A program made the position numbers and the translations under genes. 64,000 nucleotides of DNA from Phenylobacterium sp. (GTDB taxonomy: Bacteria > Pseudomonadota > Alphaproteobacteria > Caulobacterales > Caulobacteraceae), in the NCBI RefSeq assembly GCF_030681155.1, contig NZ_JAUXXE010000068.1:62001-126000 (forward strand), in the 5' to 3' direction. Below, piece after piece: positions 1 through 7,367 of the stretch; positions within the stretch are counted from its first letter, which is position 1, and every line of letters starts with the position of its first letter. The notes beneath the pieces were generated by a model. That model was not told the DNA's origin, searched no databases, and worked only from the letters and a program-made list of their open reading frames with translations.

Positions 1-69
1 CGGTTGACCCGACCCCGCACAGCATGATTTGCAGCGCAGGGGATATATCTTGCGCAAGGAGTGGGGCCA

Positions 70-1176
70 GTGACGGTTTCTCGGCAATTTTCTATCAGTT
101 TTGCGACAGTAGCCGCAATGTCTGTTCTCACCGCGTCCTGCGCGGCCATTGATCCGGAAAGCGTCTCGGACTCGGCCGGCATGACCATCGGCACGGGCGT
201 TCCCGTCCCCGCCGCCGGCGAAACGGCGGCGGTCGGCACGCAGGTCCGCGACGCCGCCGACGACCCGGAAATCTGGGCCGACCCGCGCGATCCATCGCGC
301 GGCGTGATCTTCGGCACGGACAAGCAGGCCGGGCTCTATGTCTACGGCCTGGACGGCAAGGACCGTCAGTTCCTGCCCGAGGGGCCGCTGAACAATGTCG
401 ATCTGCGGGACGGCTTCACGGTCACCGGCCGCGAGCAGGTGCTGGTGGGCGCCAGCGACCGCAAGCGGATGGGCATCGCCTTCTTCCTGCTCGACCCCGA
501 CAGCCTGAACGTCACGCCCTGGGGCGTGTTCCCGGTGCAGGTGAGCGAGCCCTACGGCTTCTGCATGGGCCGTCTGGGCGGCGACACCGTCGCCGTGATG
601 GTCGGCAAGGATGGCGACATCGCCCAGTTCACGGTCACCGCTCAGGACGGCAAGCCGAACCTCATCCTGACGCGGACCTTTGCGGTCGGCTCGCAGTCAG
701 AGGGCTGCGTGATCGATGATGCGACCGGAACCCTCTTCATCGCCGAAGAGGCCAAGGGGATCTGGCGCTACAACCTCGACCACAAGAGCGGTTCGGCCCG
801 CACCTTGCTGGCCGGCGCGCCGTCCGAAATCCTGAAGCCCGACGTCGAGGGCCTGACCCTGCTGCGCGAAGGGGCCAAGACCTATCTGCTGGCGTCAAGC
901 CAGGGCGACAGCGCGTTCGCGGTCTGGCGGGTCGATGGCCCGCAGGCCGACTATGCCGGCCGCTTCTCTGTAGTGGGCGGGGCCGGCGCCGATCCGGTGA
1001 CCGGAACTGACGGCCTGGCCGCCCTGGGAGGCCCGGTGGGCGCGTTCCCCGAGGGTCTGATCGTGGTGCAGGACGACGCCGACACCGATGGCGAAGCGGC
1101 CTCGACCGTGCGCACGCGTCAGAACTTCAAGCTGGTCGACTGGCGGGCCGTGAAGTCCGCCCTGGCGATCAACTAG
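70..1176 (+). CDS. Secreted beta-propeller phytase (3-phytase-like lipoprotein)
   Basis: Likely releases phosphate from phytate outside the cytoplasm. The mature part carries the beta-propeller phytase pattern: a DDPEIW block, then GTDKQAGLYVYGLDGK and a GPLNNVDLR block, with repeated acidic loops typical of calcium-binding propellers. The N-terminus is a signal peptide ending in LTASC, a lipoprotein-like cleavage site (the -3 residue is T, so the lipobox is weak). Start: AAGGAG at 56-61 sits 8 bases before the GTG at 70, which makes 70 better than the in-frame GTG at 61. Length is 368 residues, usual for the family. It stands alone, convergent with the DUF2218/PadR pair. Family call is firm; the real substrate is inferred. 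Confidence 0.88.
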   Translation: MTVSRQFSISFATVAAMSVLTASCAAIDPESVSDSAGMTIGTGVPVPAAGETAAVGTQVRDAADDPEIWADPRDPSRGVIFGTDKQAGLYVYGLDGKDRQFLPEGPLNNVDLRDGFTVTGREQVLVGASDRKRMGIAFFLLDPDSLNVTPWGVFPVQVSEPYGFCMGRLGGDTVAVMVGKDGDIAQFTVTAQDGKPNLILTRTFAVGSQSEGCVIDDATGTLFIAEEAKGIWRYNLDHKSGSARTLLAGAPSEILKPDVEGLTLLREGAKTYLLASSQGDSAFAVWRVDGPQADYAGRFSVVGGAGADPVTGTDGLAALGGPVGAFPEGLIVVQDDADTDGEAASTVRTRQNFKLVDWRAVKSALAIN

Positions 1177-1198
1177 ACGCCGAAGGTGTCCGCGGGGC

Positions 1199-1498
1199 TC
1201 AGGCCCCGCGGCGCCAATCGACGGCCATCGCAGGCTCGCGGAACGCGAAGCGCTTGAGGTGGCTTTCCATGACCTTTTCGAGCCGGTCCAGCCCCTCGAC
1301 GTCGGCGGCTTGGCTGACGATCATCAAGGTTTCGGGCGAGGCGCGCATCGACGCCTCCCCCATCTCGAAGGTGATCCGGCCTTCATGGCCCTCGTAGGTG
1401 GCCGGGACCTTGTGGCCGAAGTGCTTGCAGAGTTGCACCATGTAGCGCTGGGCCTCGGCCGTGGGCATGGTGGCGCTGGATTTCATCTTGGTCTCCAT
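1199..1498 (-). CDS. DUF2218 family protein
   Basis: Small soluble protein of about 99 residues. It matches DUF2218 by its N-terminal block of the form RYxxQLCKHFGHKVP, the central EGRITFxxG strand and the C-terminal HLKRFAFREP block ending in W. Members are often encoded beside siderophore-interacting or metal-responsive genes, and their biochemical role is not established. The gene follows the PadR regulator on the same strand: the PadR stop is at 1501-1503 and a TTG at 1504 would overlap it, but the ATG at 1498 is the more ordinary start. The arrangement implies co-transcription and probable control by that PadR protein. Confidence 0.8.
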   Translation of the reverse strand: METKMKSSATMPTAEAQRYMVQLCKHFGHKVPATYEGHEGRITFEMGEASMRASPETLMIVSQAADVEGLDRLEKVMESHLKRFAFREPAMAVDWRRGA

Positions 1499-1500
1499 GC

Positions 1501-2076
1501 TCAAACCCGTTCGATCTTGGCGGCGGCCTCGTCGATCGCCGCGGCGATGGCGTCGATCTGTTCGTCGGTCGGGCGCTCGCCCTGCAGTCGCAGTCTCAAG
1601 GCGACGGCCAGGTTCTGCATGGCGCGCTCGACGCGCGGCGAAGACCGGGGCGAGGATTGAGCCGCCTCGTCCAACCGAGCAAAAACCGCATCCACCGCAG
1701 GCCGGTTCCGTTCCAGCGCCTCGGAGCCGGTGTCGGTGATCTCATAGGCCTTGCGACCGCCCTCGGCGCCGGTCTGACGAACGAAACCTTCGTCCTCCAG
1801 CAGGCTCAGCGTCGGATAGATCACGCCCGGGCTGGGCCGGTAGGCGCCGCCGGTGCGCTCTTCGAGGGCGCGGATGAGCTCATAGCCGTGGCCCGGCTTG
1901 TCCTTCAGCAGGGCCAGGATGACGAAGCGCAGGTCGCCGTGCTCAAGCAGGCGGCCGATCCGGCCCCCGCCGCCGCGCGGACCATGTCCGTGGCGCTCGC
2001 CGCCGCGGCCAAAGCCGCCAAACGAGCCGCGGGCCCGGTGTTCGTGTTCATGTCGCTTCATGTGATGTCGATACAT
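1501..2076 (-). CDS. PadR-family regulator with His-rich N-terminus (YqjI-like)
   Basis: Winged-helix transcription factor of 191 residues. Residues about 48-105 form the PadR DNA-binding domain, with HGYELIRALEE and SPGVIYPTLSLLEDEGFV. The first 40 residues are rich in His, Gly and Arg (seven His), which resembles the nickel-binding N-terminal extension of E. coli YqjI, the closest well-studied PadR protein with the same HGxLRxVIL start to its domain. Metal sensing is therefore a reasonable inference, but the Cys residues found in YqjI are absent here. An AGGAT ribosome site precedes the ATG. The upstream region has repeated GATATATC palindromes that are the likely self-operator. DUF2218 lies downstream in the same unit. 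Confidence 0.85.
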   Translation of the reverse strand: MYRHHMKRHEHEHRARGSFGGFGRGGERHGHGPRGGGGRIGRLLEHGDLRFVILALLKDKPGHGYELIRALEERTGGAYRPSPGVIYPTLSLLEDEGFVRQTGAEGGRKAYEITDTGSEALERNRPAVDAVFARLDEAAQSSPRSSPRVERAMQNLAVALRLRLQGERPTDEQIDAIAAAIDEAAAKIERV

Positions 2077-2091
2077 TTTAGATCCTATTTA

Positions 2092-2146
2092 GATATGTCG
2101 ATATGCGAGATATATCGCGATCAGATCGGAATTCAAGATATATCTT
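2092..2146 (-). promoter_or_regulatory. GATATATC-type operator cluster upstream of padR
   Basis: Two copies of the palindrome GATATATC lie at 2109-2116 and 2137-2144, the second inside the longer perfect palindrome AAGATATATCTT (2135-2146). Degenerate copies GATATGTC (2092-2099) and CGATATGC (2099-2106) lie nearer the padR start. The spacing of the two perfect copies is 28 bases. Clustered AT-rich palindromes just upstream of a PadR gene are the normal layout for autoregulation. Binding is inferred. Confidence 0.6.
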
Positions 2147-2183
2147 AGATAGTTTTTGAAAGGGCCCGCGCGCACCACCCATT

Positions 2184-2360
2184 CCTCTCCCTCGGGAGAG
2201 GCCAGGTGAGGGGGCGCTGCGCAGCGGCGCTCTGCTGAAAAGCGATCATCAAAAGCGGTAAGGCCGAAAGCCCCCTCACCCAACCTCTCCCCGGCGGGGA
2301 GAGGAGACGCGCGCGAAAGGCGGGATAGAGCAGGCCCATTCCTCTCCCAGGGGGGAGAGG
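2184..2360. repeat. Three CCTCTCCC/GGGAGAGG palindromes (REP-like)
   Basis: The gap between padR and oxyR holds three hairpins: CCTCTCCC-2-GGGAGAGG at 2184-2201, CCTCTCCCC-3-GGGGAGAGG at 2284-2304, and CCTCTCCC-4-GGGAGAGG at 2341-2360. The first two are also inverted copies of each other, since GGAGAGG-3-GGTGAGGGGGC near 2195-2214 is mirrored by GCCCCCTCACC-3-CCTCTCC near 2270-2290, forming a palindrome of about 120 bases. No gene is visible in this stretch. Such elements act as dispersed repeats or mRNA 3' ends. Confidence 0.75.
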
Positions 2361-2369
2361 AGAAGGGAC

Positions 2370-3269
2370 TCAGGCCCCGCGAAGGGTCTCGGCCAGCAGG
2401 CGCCCTTCGGCGGCGCGGCTGGACCCGGCCCGCCAGGCCACGACAATCTCGCGGCTGGGGTGGTCGGCTTGAAGGGGCATCACCGAGACGTCGGCGGTGT
2501 CGGCCAGGCCCGCCGCCACCGCCATGGCCGGCAGGAAGGTCACGCCCAGGCCCGACCCCACCATCTGCACCAAGGTCGGCAGCGAAGTGGCGGCGAAAGC
2601 TTCCTCCTCCCCAGTCGCCTTGGGCGGACGCAGGCCGCAGGCCGCAAGCGCGTGGTCGCGCAGGCAGTGCCCGTCTTCCAGCAGGATCAGGTCGTCGGTC
2701 TCCATGGCCGAGGGCGGGGCCTCGGCGGCGTTGGCGAGCGGATGGGTGCTGGGCAGGGCGGCCAGCAGTTCATCATTGGAAACGTGAGCATGGGCCAGAC
2801 CGGCCATGTCGTAGGGCAGGGCGATCAAGGCCGCATCGAGCTGGCCGGCCTTGAGCAGGGCGATCAGCCGGTGGGTCAGATCCTCGCGCAGATAGAGCCG
2901 CAGCTTCGGAAACCGCGCGCGCAGCAGGGGCAGGGCCTTGGGCAGCAGATAGGGCGCCACGGTGGGAATGACCCCGAGCCGGAAGCGGCCGGTCAGCGGA
3001 TGGCCGGCGTTGCGCGCCGACTGCACCATCTCCTCGGCCTCGTTGAGGATGGTGGTGGCGCGCGAGAGCGCGACCTCGCCGACCGCCGTCAGAATCACGC
3101 CCGACCGCGCGCGATCCACCACCGGTCCGCCGAGGATTTTCTCAAGCTCCTGGACGCCTGCCGAGAGCGTAGGCTGGGTTACGTGCGCGGCCTCGGCGGC
3201 GCGGCCGAAGGAGCCATGCTCGGCTAAGAGCTTGAGATATTGCAGCTGTCGCAGGGTCGGCAGGTTCAT
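2370..3269 (-). CDS. oxyR: OxyR, LysR-type hydrogen peroxide sensor
   Basis: LysR-type regulator of 299 residues (from the ATG at 3269; a GTG at 3278 would add three). Residues 1-60 are the LysR helix-turn-helix (RAAEAAHVTQPTLSAGVQELE). The effector domain contains LEDGHCLRDHALAAC, placing cysteines at 202 and 211. This 9-residue spacing equals Cys199 and Cys208 of E. coli OxyR, the pair that forms the peroxide-sensing disulfide. It is divergent from ahpC-ahpD, its classic target, and a four-element OxyR operator lies in the shared region. Expected role: activation of ahpC under peroxide and repression of its own gene. Confidence 0.93.
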   Translation of the reverse strand: MNLPTLRQLQYLKLLAEHGSFGRAAEAAHVTQPTLSAGVQELEKILGGPVVDRARSGVILTAVGEVALSRATTILNEAEEMVQSARNAGHPLTGRFRLGVIPTVAPYLLPKALPLLRARFPKLRLYLREDLTHRLIALLKAGQLDAALIALPYDMAGLAHAHVSNDELLAALPSTHPLANAAEAPPSAMETDDLILLEDGHCLRDHALAACGLRPPKATGEEEAFAATSLPTLVQMVGSGLGVTFLPAMAVAAGLADTADVSVMPLQADHPSREIVVAWRAGSSRAAEGRLLAETLRGA

Positions 3270-3278
3270 GGACAACAC

Positions 3279-3315
3279 ATAGGAAATTTCTATCCAAGTT
3301 CCAGAAACAATCGAT
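3279..3315. promoter_or_regulatory. OxyR operator between oxyR and ahpC
   Basis: The sequence reads ATAG-N7-CTAT-N7-CCAG-N7-CGAT, with ATAG at 3279-3282, CTAT at 3290-3293, CCAG at 3301-3304 and CGAT at 3312-3315. The known OxyR element is ATAG-N7-CTAT-N7-ATAG-N7-CTAT, so the first dyad is perfect and the second keeps half its bases at exact spacing. It begins ten bases from the oxyR ATG and ends beside a TTGGCT -35-like hexamer for ahpC. Confidence 0.75.
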
Positions 3316-3343
3316 TGGCTATTTGCCAGTTGGATCCCTATCT
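3315..3343 (+). promoter_or_regulatory. Putative ahpC promoter
   Basis: TTGGCT (3315-3320) is followed 17 bases later by CTATCT (3338-3343). The -35 abuts the right edge of the OxyR operator, the position expected for activation by contact with RNA polymerase. The -10 match is weak, so this is inference. Confidence 0.4.
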
Positions 3344-3390
3344 CAGCGTCACGGCTTCGGCCGAACAGTTCAAATCAAATGGAGAAACAC

Positions 3391-3945
3391 ATGCTGGGCG
3401 TTGGCGAAAAGCTGCCGGAGTTCAAGGTTGTCGGTGTGAAGCCGAAGTTCAACCGTCATGAGGAAAACGGCGAAAGCGCCTTCGAGACCCTCAACAACGA
3501 ATCCTTCCCCGGCAAGTGGAAGGTTATCTTCTTCTATCCGAAGGACTTCACCTTCGTTTGCCCGACCGAGATCGCCGAATTCGCGCGTCTGAACAGCCAG
3601 TTCGACGAACGTGACGCGGTCGTTCTCGGCGGTTCGACCGACAACGAGCACTCCAAGCTCGGCTGGCGCCGGGAGCACCCGGACCTCAACAGCCTGCCCA
3701 TCTGGAACTTCGCCGACAACTCCGGCAAGTTCGCCCGTGCGCTCGGCGTCCTGAACGAAGACGAGGGCGTCGCCCTGCGCGCCACCTTCGTGGTCGACCC
3801 GCACAACGTCGTGCAGCACGTCTACGTGACGAACCTGAACGTGGGCCGCAACCCGGCCGACACCCTGCGGGTGCTCGACGCCCTGCAGACCGACGAACTG
3901 TGCCCGTGCAACCGTGCGGTTGGCGGCGACACCTTGGCGGCGTAA
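3391..3945 (+). CDS. ahpC: Alkyl hydroperoxide reductase AhpC (peroxiredoxin)
   Basis: Two-cysteine peroxiredoxin that reduces hydrogen peroxide and organic hydroperoxides. The peroxidatic cysteine lies in FYPKDFTFVCPTE, and the C-terminus has the CPC resolving pair in DELCPCNR, the signature of the mycobacterial-type AhpC reduced by AhpD rather than by AhpF. Start: GGAG at 3381-3384 is well placed for the ATG at 3391; an in-frame ATG at 3379 has no ribosome site. The protein has 184 residues. It is divergent from oxyR and followed by ahpD, with two hairpins between them. Confidence 0.93.
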   Translation: MLGVGEKLPEFKVVGVKPKFNRHEENGESAFETLNNESFPGKWKVIFFYPKDFTFVCPTEIAEFARLNSQFDERDAVVLGGSTDNEHSKLGWRREHPDLNSLPIWNFADNSGKFARALGVLNEDEGVALRATFVVDPHNVVQHVYVTNLNVGRNPADTLRVLDALQTDELCPCNRAVGGDTLAA

Positions 3946-3964
3946 GGGTCCTCCAGCCCTTTAG

Positions 3965-3994
3965 GGAGCAGCTCGCACGAGCTTGAGCTGCTCC
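3965..3994 (+). other. Stem-loop between ahpC and ahpD
   Basis: GGAGCAGCTC (3965-3974) and GAGCTGCTCC (3985-3994) make a perfect 10-base-pair stem with a 10-base loop, starting 20 bases after the ahpC stop. There is no T-run behind it. It may protect the ahpC 3' end or limit read-through into ahpD. Confidence 0.6.
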
Positions 3995-4005
3995 TACGTC
4001 GCCTC

Positions 4006-4050
4006 GTCCGGGAGCGCGCGATCTCCCCGCGCCTCCCGGACCCCCTTTTT
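4006..4050 (+). terminator. Intrinsic terminator between ahpC and ahpD
   Basis: GTCCGGGAG (4006-4014) pairs with CTCCCGGAC (4033-4041), with extra GC pairing inside the loop, and five T residues follow at 4046-4050. The form is that of a strong factor-independent terminator, yet the two flanking genes normally work together, so partial termination or attenuation is likely. Confidence 0.7.
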
Positions 4051-4070
4051 ATACGAATTCGGAGTCTGCC

Positions 4071-4607
4071 ATGTCGCTCGACGCCCTGCGTGAGTCGCTG
4101 CCCGCCTATGCCAAGGACCTGAGCCTCAACCTGTCGAGCCTGGCCTCGGAAACCCTCCTGAACGACCAGCAGAAGTGGGGCACGTTTGTCGCCTCGGCCT
4201 ACGCCGTCGGCACGCCCGCAGTGATCAAGGCCATCGACGCCGCCGCGCGCGAAGCTGGCCTCTCCGAGGAAGCGGCCACCGCCGCCAAGGCCGCCGCCGC
4301 GATCATGGGCATGAACAACGTCTATTACCGCACGCTGCACCTGCTCTCGAACAGCGAGTACAAGACCCTGCCGGCCAAGCTGCGGATGAACATCCTTGCC
4401 AATCCGGGCGTGGACAAGGTCGACTTCGAACTCTGGTCCACCGCCGTCTCGGCCATCAATGGCTGCGGCATGTGCCTGGACGCCCACGAGTCCGAACTGA
4501 AGAAGCACAGCGTCCCCAACACCTCTATCCAGGCGGCCCTGCGCATCGGCGCCGTGGTCAACGCCGTCAGCCGCGTGATCGCGGCCGAAGCCGCCGCGGC
4601 GTCCTAG
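4071..4607 (+). CDS. ahpD: AhpD, alkylhydroperoxidase reducing AhpC
   Basis: Carboxymuconolactone-decarboxylase-fold protein of 178 residues that passes electrons to AhpC and has weak peroxidase activity itself. The active-site motif [11 protein letters not shown] gives Cys132, Cys135 and His139, with Glu120 upstream. The same set in M. tuberculosis AhpD is Glu118, Cys130, Cys133 and His137. A GGAG at 4061 precedes the ATG. It lies downstream of ahpC behind a terminator-like hairpin. Its TAG stop shares the CTAG at 4604-4607 with the stop of the convergent MocR gene. Confidence 0.93.
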   Translation: MSLDALRESLPAYAKDLSLNLSSLASETLLNDQQKWGTFVASAYAVGTPAVIKAIDAAAREAGLSEEAATAAKAAAAIMGMNNVYYRTLHLLSNSEYKTLPAKLRMNILANPGVDKVDFELWSTAVSAINGCGMCLDAHESELKKHSVPNTSIQAALRIGAVVNAVSRVIAAEAAAAS

Positions 4608-6097
4608 GTCAGCGCCTTCTCCAATCGTGCGACCCCGCCCGCCATCGCGCGGGCGGGGAAGCCGGTGAAGCCCAGCATCAGACCTGAACGGGGCTGAGCC
4701 TGGCGATAGAGCCGGCTGATGGCCCGCACCGACAGACCCGCCTCAGCGGCCGCCGCCTCGACCTCCAGGTCCGAGCGATCGCCCTTCAGATAGGCGATCA
4801 TGTGCATGCCGCCGTCCGGAACCTCGACCTCCATCACCGCCCCCAACCGCGCCGACAATTCGGCCGCGAGCACGTCGCGCTGCGCCTTGTAGGCGATCCG
4901 CCGCCGCCGGATGTGGGCGGCGAACTGCCCCTCGCGCATGAAGTCCAGCACGATGGCCTGGGTGAGGGTCGGCGGCTGACGATCCATCAATTGACGCGCA
5001 TTGGCGAAGGCCCCGGCCAAGGCCTGCGGAACCACCGCGTAGCCAAGTCGCAAACCGGGGAAGAGCGCCTTGTTCAGCGTCCCCACATAGATCACGCGCT
5101 CGCCGCCATCGAGGCTTTGAAGCGAGGCCAGCGGCGGGCCGTCGTAGCGAAACTCCGAGGCGTAGTCGTCCTCGATGATCCAGGCGCCGGCGTCTCGCGC
5201 CCAGGCCAGCAGTTCCAGCCGGCGCCCCATCGAGAGCGTGACGCCCAGCGGATACTGATGGGAGGGCGTCACGCAGGCCACCTTGGCGTCCGGCGCGGCG
5301 GCGACGCCTGCGGCGACGACCATGCCGAACCGGTCGACGGGCACATAGCTGACCTCGGCGCCGGCCGAGACCAGGGCGTGACGGGTGGCCAGATAGCCCG
5401 GATCCTCGTTCCAGACCTTGTCGCCGGTCTTGAGCAGCACCCGCACGGCGATATCGACGGCATGCTGTGCGCCGGCGGTGACGATCACCTGATCGGGCGT
5501 GCAGGTCACCCCACGTGCGGCGCGCAGATAATCGGCGATCGCGGCGCGTAACTCGGCGTCGCCACGTGGATCGGAATAGCCGAAATGGACCGGCCCCAAG
5601 GTCCGCAACGCCCGGCGGGTCGAGCGCGACCAGGCGTCGAACGCCCGAGCGTCCAGCAGAGTGCGGCCGGTGGCGAACAGTCGCGCTTCCGGCCTTGGCT
5701 CGGGCAAGGCGATTTCGTCGAGGTCGCGAACGCGCGCCGGAATGCTGGGCGGGGCGCGGCTCGTCTCGACCACGGCGGGCCGCAGCTCGGCGACGCCGGA
5801 CAGATCCTCAGAGACATAGGTGCCCGAGCCGCCGCGGGCGGCCGCATAGCCCTCGGCCAGGAGCTGCTCATAGGCCGCCACCACCGAGGCCCGCGCCACG
5901 CCGAGGCGTGCAGCAAAGTCCCGGCTCGACGGTAAGCGGCCGCCCGGCTTGAGCGCCCCGCTCATAATGGCGTCGCGCACCTGGTCATAGACCTGGCGGA
6001 TGACAGGAGCGCCCGCCTCCGGCGATCGCCATGGATAGATCTCGGCCCAGCTCAGCGGTGAATCTCCCCAGCAAGTGGTTCGGCGCTTTAGCGTCAA
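4604..6097 (-). CDS. MocR/PdxR-type regulator (GntR helix-turn-helix plus aminotransferase fold)
   Basis: Chimeric transcription factor of up to 497 residues. Residues about 30-100 are a GntR winged helix ([21 protein letters not shown]), and the remainder is a class I aminotransferase-like domain that binds PLP. The lysine is in [17 protein letters not shown] and the aspartate/tyrosine blocks are present ([14 protein letters not shown]). Such proteins sense PLP or an amine-PLP adduct. The start is uncertain: the only upstream in-frame candidate is TTG at 6097, and no ATG exists before the DNA-binding domain. It is divergent from a pyridoxamine-oxidase-fold gene 56 bases away, the usual MocR target layout. 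Confidence 0.85.
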   Translation of the reverse strand: MTLKRRTTCWGDSPLSWAEIYPWRSPEAGAPVIRQVYDQVRDAIMSGALKPGGRLPSSRDFAARLGVARASVVAAYEQLLAEGYAAARGGSGTYVSEDLSGVAELRPAVVETSRAPPSIPARVRDLDEIALPEPRPEARLFATGRTLLDARAFDAWSRSTRRALRTLGPVHFGYSDPRGDAELRAAIADYLRAARGVTCTPDQVIVTAGAQHAVDIAVRVLLKTGDKVWNEDPGYLATRHALVSAGAEVSYVPVDRFGMVVAAGVAAAPDAKVACVTPSHQYPLGVTLSMGRRLELLAWARDAGAWIIEDDYASEFRYDGPPLASLQSLDGGERVIYVGTLNKALFPGLRLGYAVVPQALAGAFANARQLMDRQPPTLTQAIVLDFMREGQFAAHIRRRRIAYKAQRDVLAAELSARLGAVMEVEVPDGGMHMIAYLKGDRSDLEVEAAAAEAGLSVRAISRLYRQAQPRSGLMLGFTGFPARAMAGGVARLEKALT

Positions 6098-6153
6098 CTG
6101 GATCTACATAGCAGACCGCTCGGCGGCTAGGCAGGCCTGCGAAAGGAACCGCC

Positions 6154-6837
6154 ATGACCGACGCCTTCAGCCCTAGGTCAAAAGCTCGCCGCAAGCCGGA
6201 CCGCGCCAGCTATGAGGAAGCCGAGGTGTTCGCCATCCTCGACGCCGGCGTGCTTTGCCACGTCGGCTATGTGCTGGAAGGCCAGCCGTTCGTGACGCCC
6301 ACCACCTACTGGCGGGAAGGCCGCAAGCTCTACTGGCACGGATCGGCGGCGAGCCGGATGATCAAGGCCCAGGCCAGCGGCCTGCCCGTCTGCCTGACCG
6401 TAAGCCATGTGGACGCGCTGGTGCTGGCCCGCTCCGGCATTTCGCATTCCATGAACTATCGCTCAGTGATGGTCTTTGGCCGGGCGCGGGAGGTCGAGGG
6501 ATTGGAGGCCAAGCGCCTGGCGATGAGCGCCTTTATCGACCGGCTCTATCCAGGCCGCTCGGCTGAACTGCCGCCCGCCCACGACAACGAGATCAAGCAG
6601 ATCGGACTGGTCGAGATGCTCATCGAGGAGGCGTCGGCCAAGTGTCGGTCCGGCGGGTCGAACCACGGTGCCGAGCGGACGCAAGCCGATCTGTGGAGCG
6701 GGGTGATCCCGATCACCACCCAGGTCGGGCGCCGCATGGCCGACGCCGACATGAGCGCCGGTTTGCAGCCCTCCGCGAGCCTGGCGCCCTATGTCGAGGG
6801 CGCGCGGTTCGACGACGTGCTGACCGCCCTCGCCTAG
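6154..6837 (+). CDS. Pyridoxamine 5'-phosphate oxidase-fold flavin-binding protein
   Basis: Protein of 227 residues with the split-barrel flavin-binding fold (Pyridox_ox_2 type): FAILDAGVLCHVGYV, then FVTPTTYWREGRKLYWHGSAASRM, with conserved N-terminal and SVMVFGRAREV strands. These proteins bind FMN or a related flavin, and the substrate is usually unknown; it is not the canonical PdxH. AAAGGAACC precedes the ATG. It is divergent from a MocR regulator, which suggests PLP-linked or amine-linked control. The stop overlaps the next convergent gene in CTAG. Confidence 0.82.
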   Translation: MTDAFSPRSKARRKPDRASYEEAEVFAILDAGVLCHVGYVLEGQPFVTPTTYWREGRKLYWHGSAASRMIKAQASGLPVCLTVSHVDALVLARSGISHSMNYRSVMVFGRAREVEGLEAKRLAMSAFIDRLYPGRSAELPPAHDNEIKQIGLVEMLIEEASAKCRSGGSNHGAERTQADLWSGVIPITTQVGRRMADADMSAGLQPSASLAPYVEGARFDDVLTALA

Positions 6838-7355
6838 TCGGGCTTTCCCGTCTCGATGTATTTCTTCAGGCGGGCGACCTGAGCGCCGAGCACGAAGTCC
6901 ACCGGCGCGGCCCAGGTCTCGGCCAGCCCGCCCTTGGCGTAGCCGCCGACATTGTAGGTGAGGGTCAGGACGCTCTTGGCCGGGTCAGCGGCCTTCGCCA
7001 CTTCGAAGCCCAGATGGCCGGCGGCGCCTGTCGTCTGCAGCGGGCCAAGCCCGCCGAACATCTTCAGCGCGCCGGGGTCCGAATAGACCACGCTCATATG
7101 CCGCACGAAGCCGCCGGGAAGTTTCTCGCAAAAGCAGCCGGCCGCATCGATCGACAGGTTGCTGGCCTTGCCGGAATAGGTGTGATCGTCGCTCCACCAC
7201 CGGCCGATGTCCTGGACCGCGGCGCGCGTCTTGGCCTGCGGCGCATAGATATTGACCACATGGCGGATCTGGAAACCGGCGGCCGATCGATCGGTCACTT
7301 CAGCCTGGGCGGCCATCGGGGCCGCTACGAGCATCACCGCCAACAGCAACCGCAT
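6834..7355 (-). CDS. Exported SRPBCC (START-like) domain protein
   Basis: Protein of 173 residues. Residues 1-18 are a signal peptide ending in AAQA. The rest resembles the SRPBCC ligand-binding cavity fold: an early VNIYAPQAKTRAAVQDIGRWWSDDHTYSG segment, a central VVYSDPGALKMFGGLGPLQ strand block and a long C-terminal helix (QVARLKKYIETG). Members bind hydrophobic ligands; the ligand here is unknown. It shares its CTAG stop with the upstream convergent gene and sits just downstream of murI with a 12-base gap, so it is probably transcribed from the murI promoter. Confidence 0.7.
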   Translation of the reverse strand: MRLLLAVMLVAAPMAAQAEVTDRSAAGFQIRHVVNIYAPQAKTRAAVQDIGRWWSDDHTYSGKASNLSIDAAGCFCEKLPGGFVRHMSVVYSDPGALKMFGGLGPLQTTGAAGHLGFEVAKAADPAKSVLTLTYNVGGYAKGGLAETWAAPVDFVLGAQVARLKKYIETGKPD

Positions 7356-7367
7356 GACCTTACCTCC

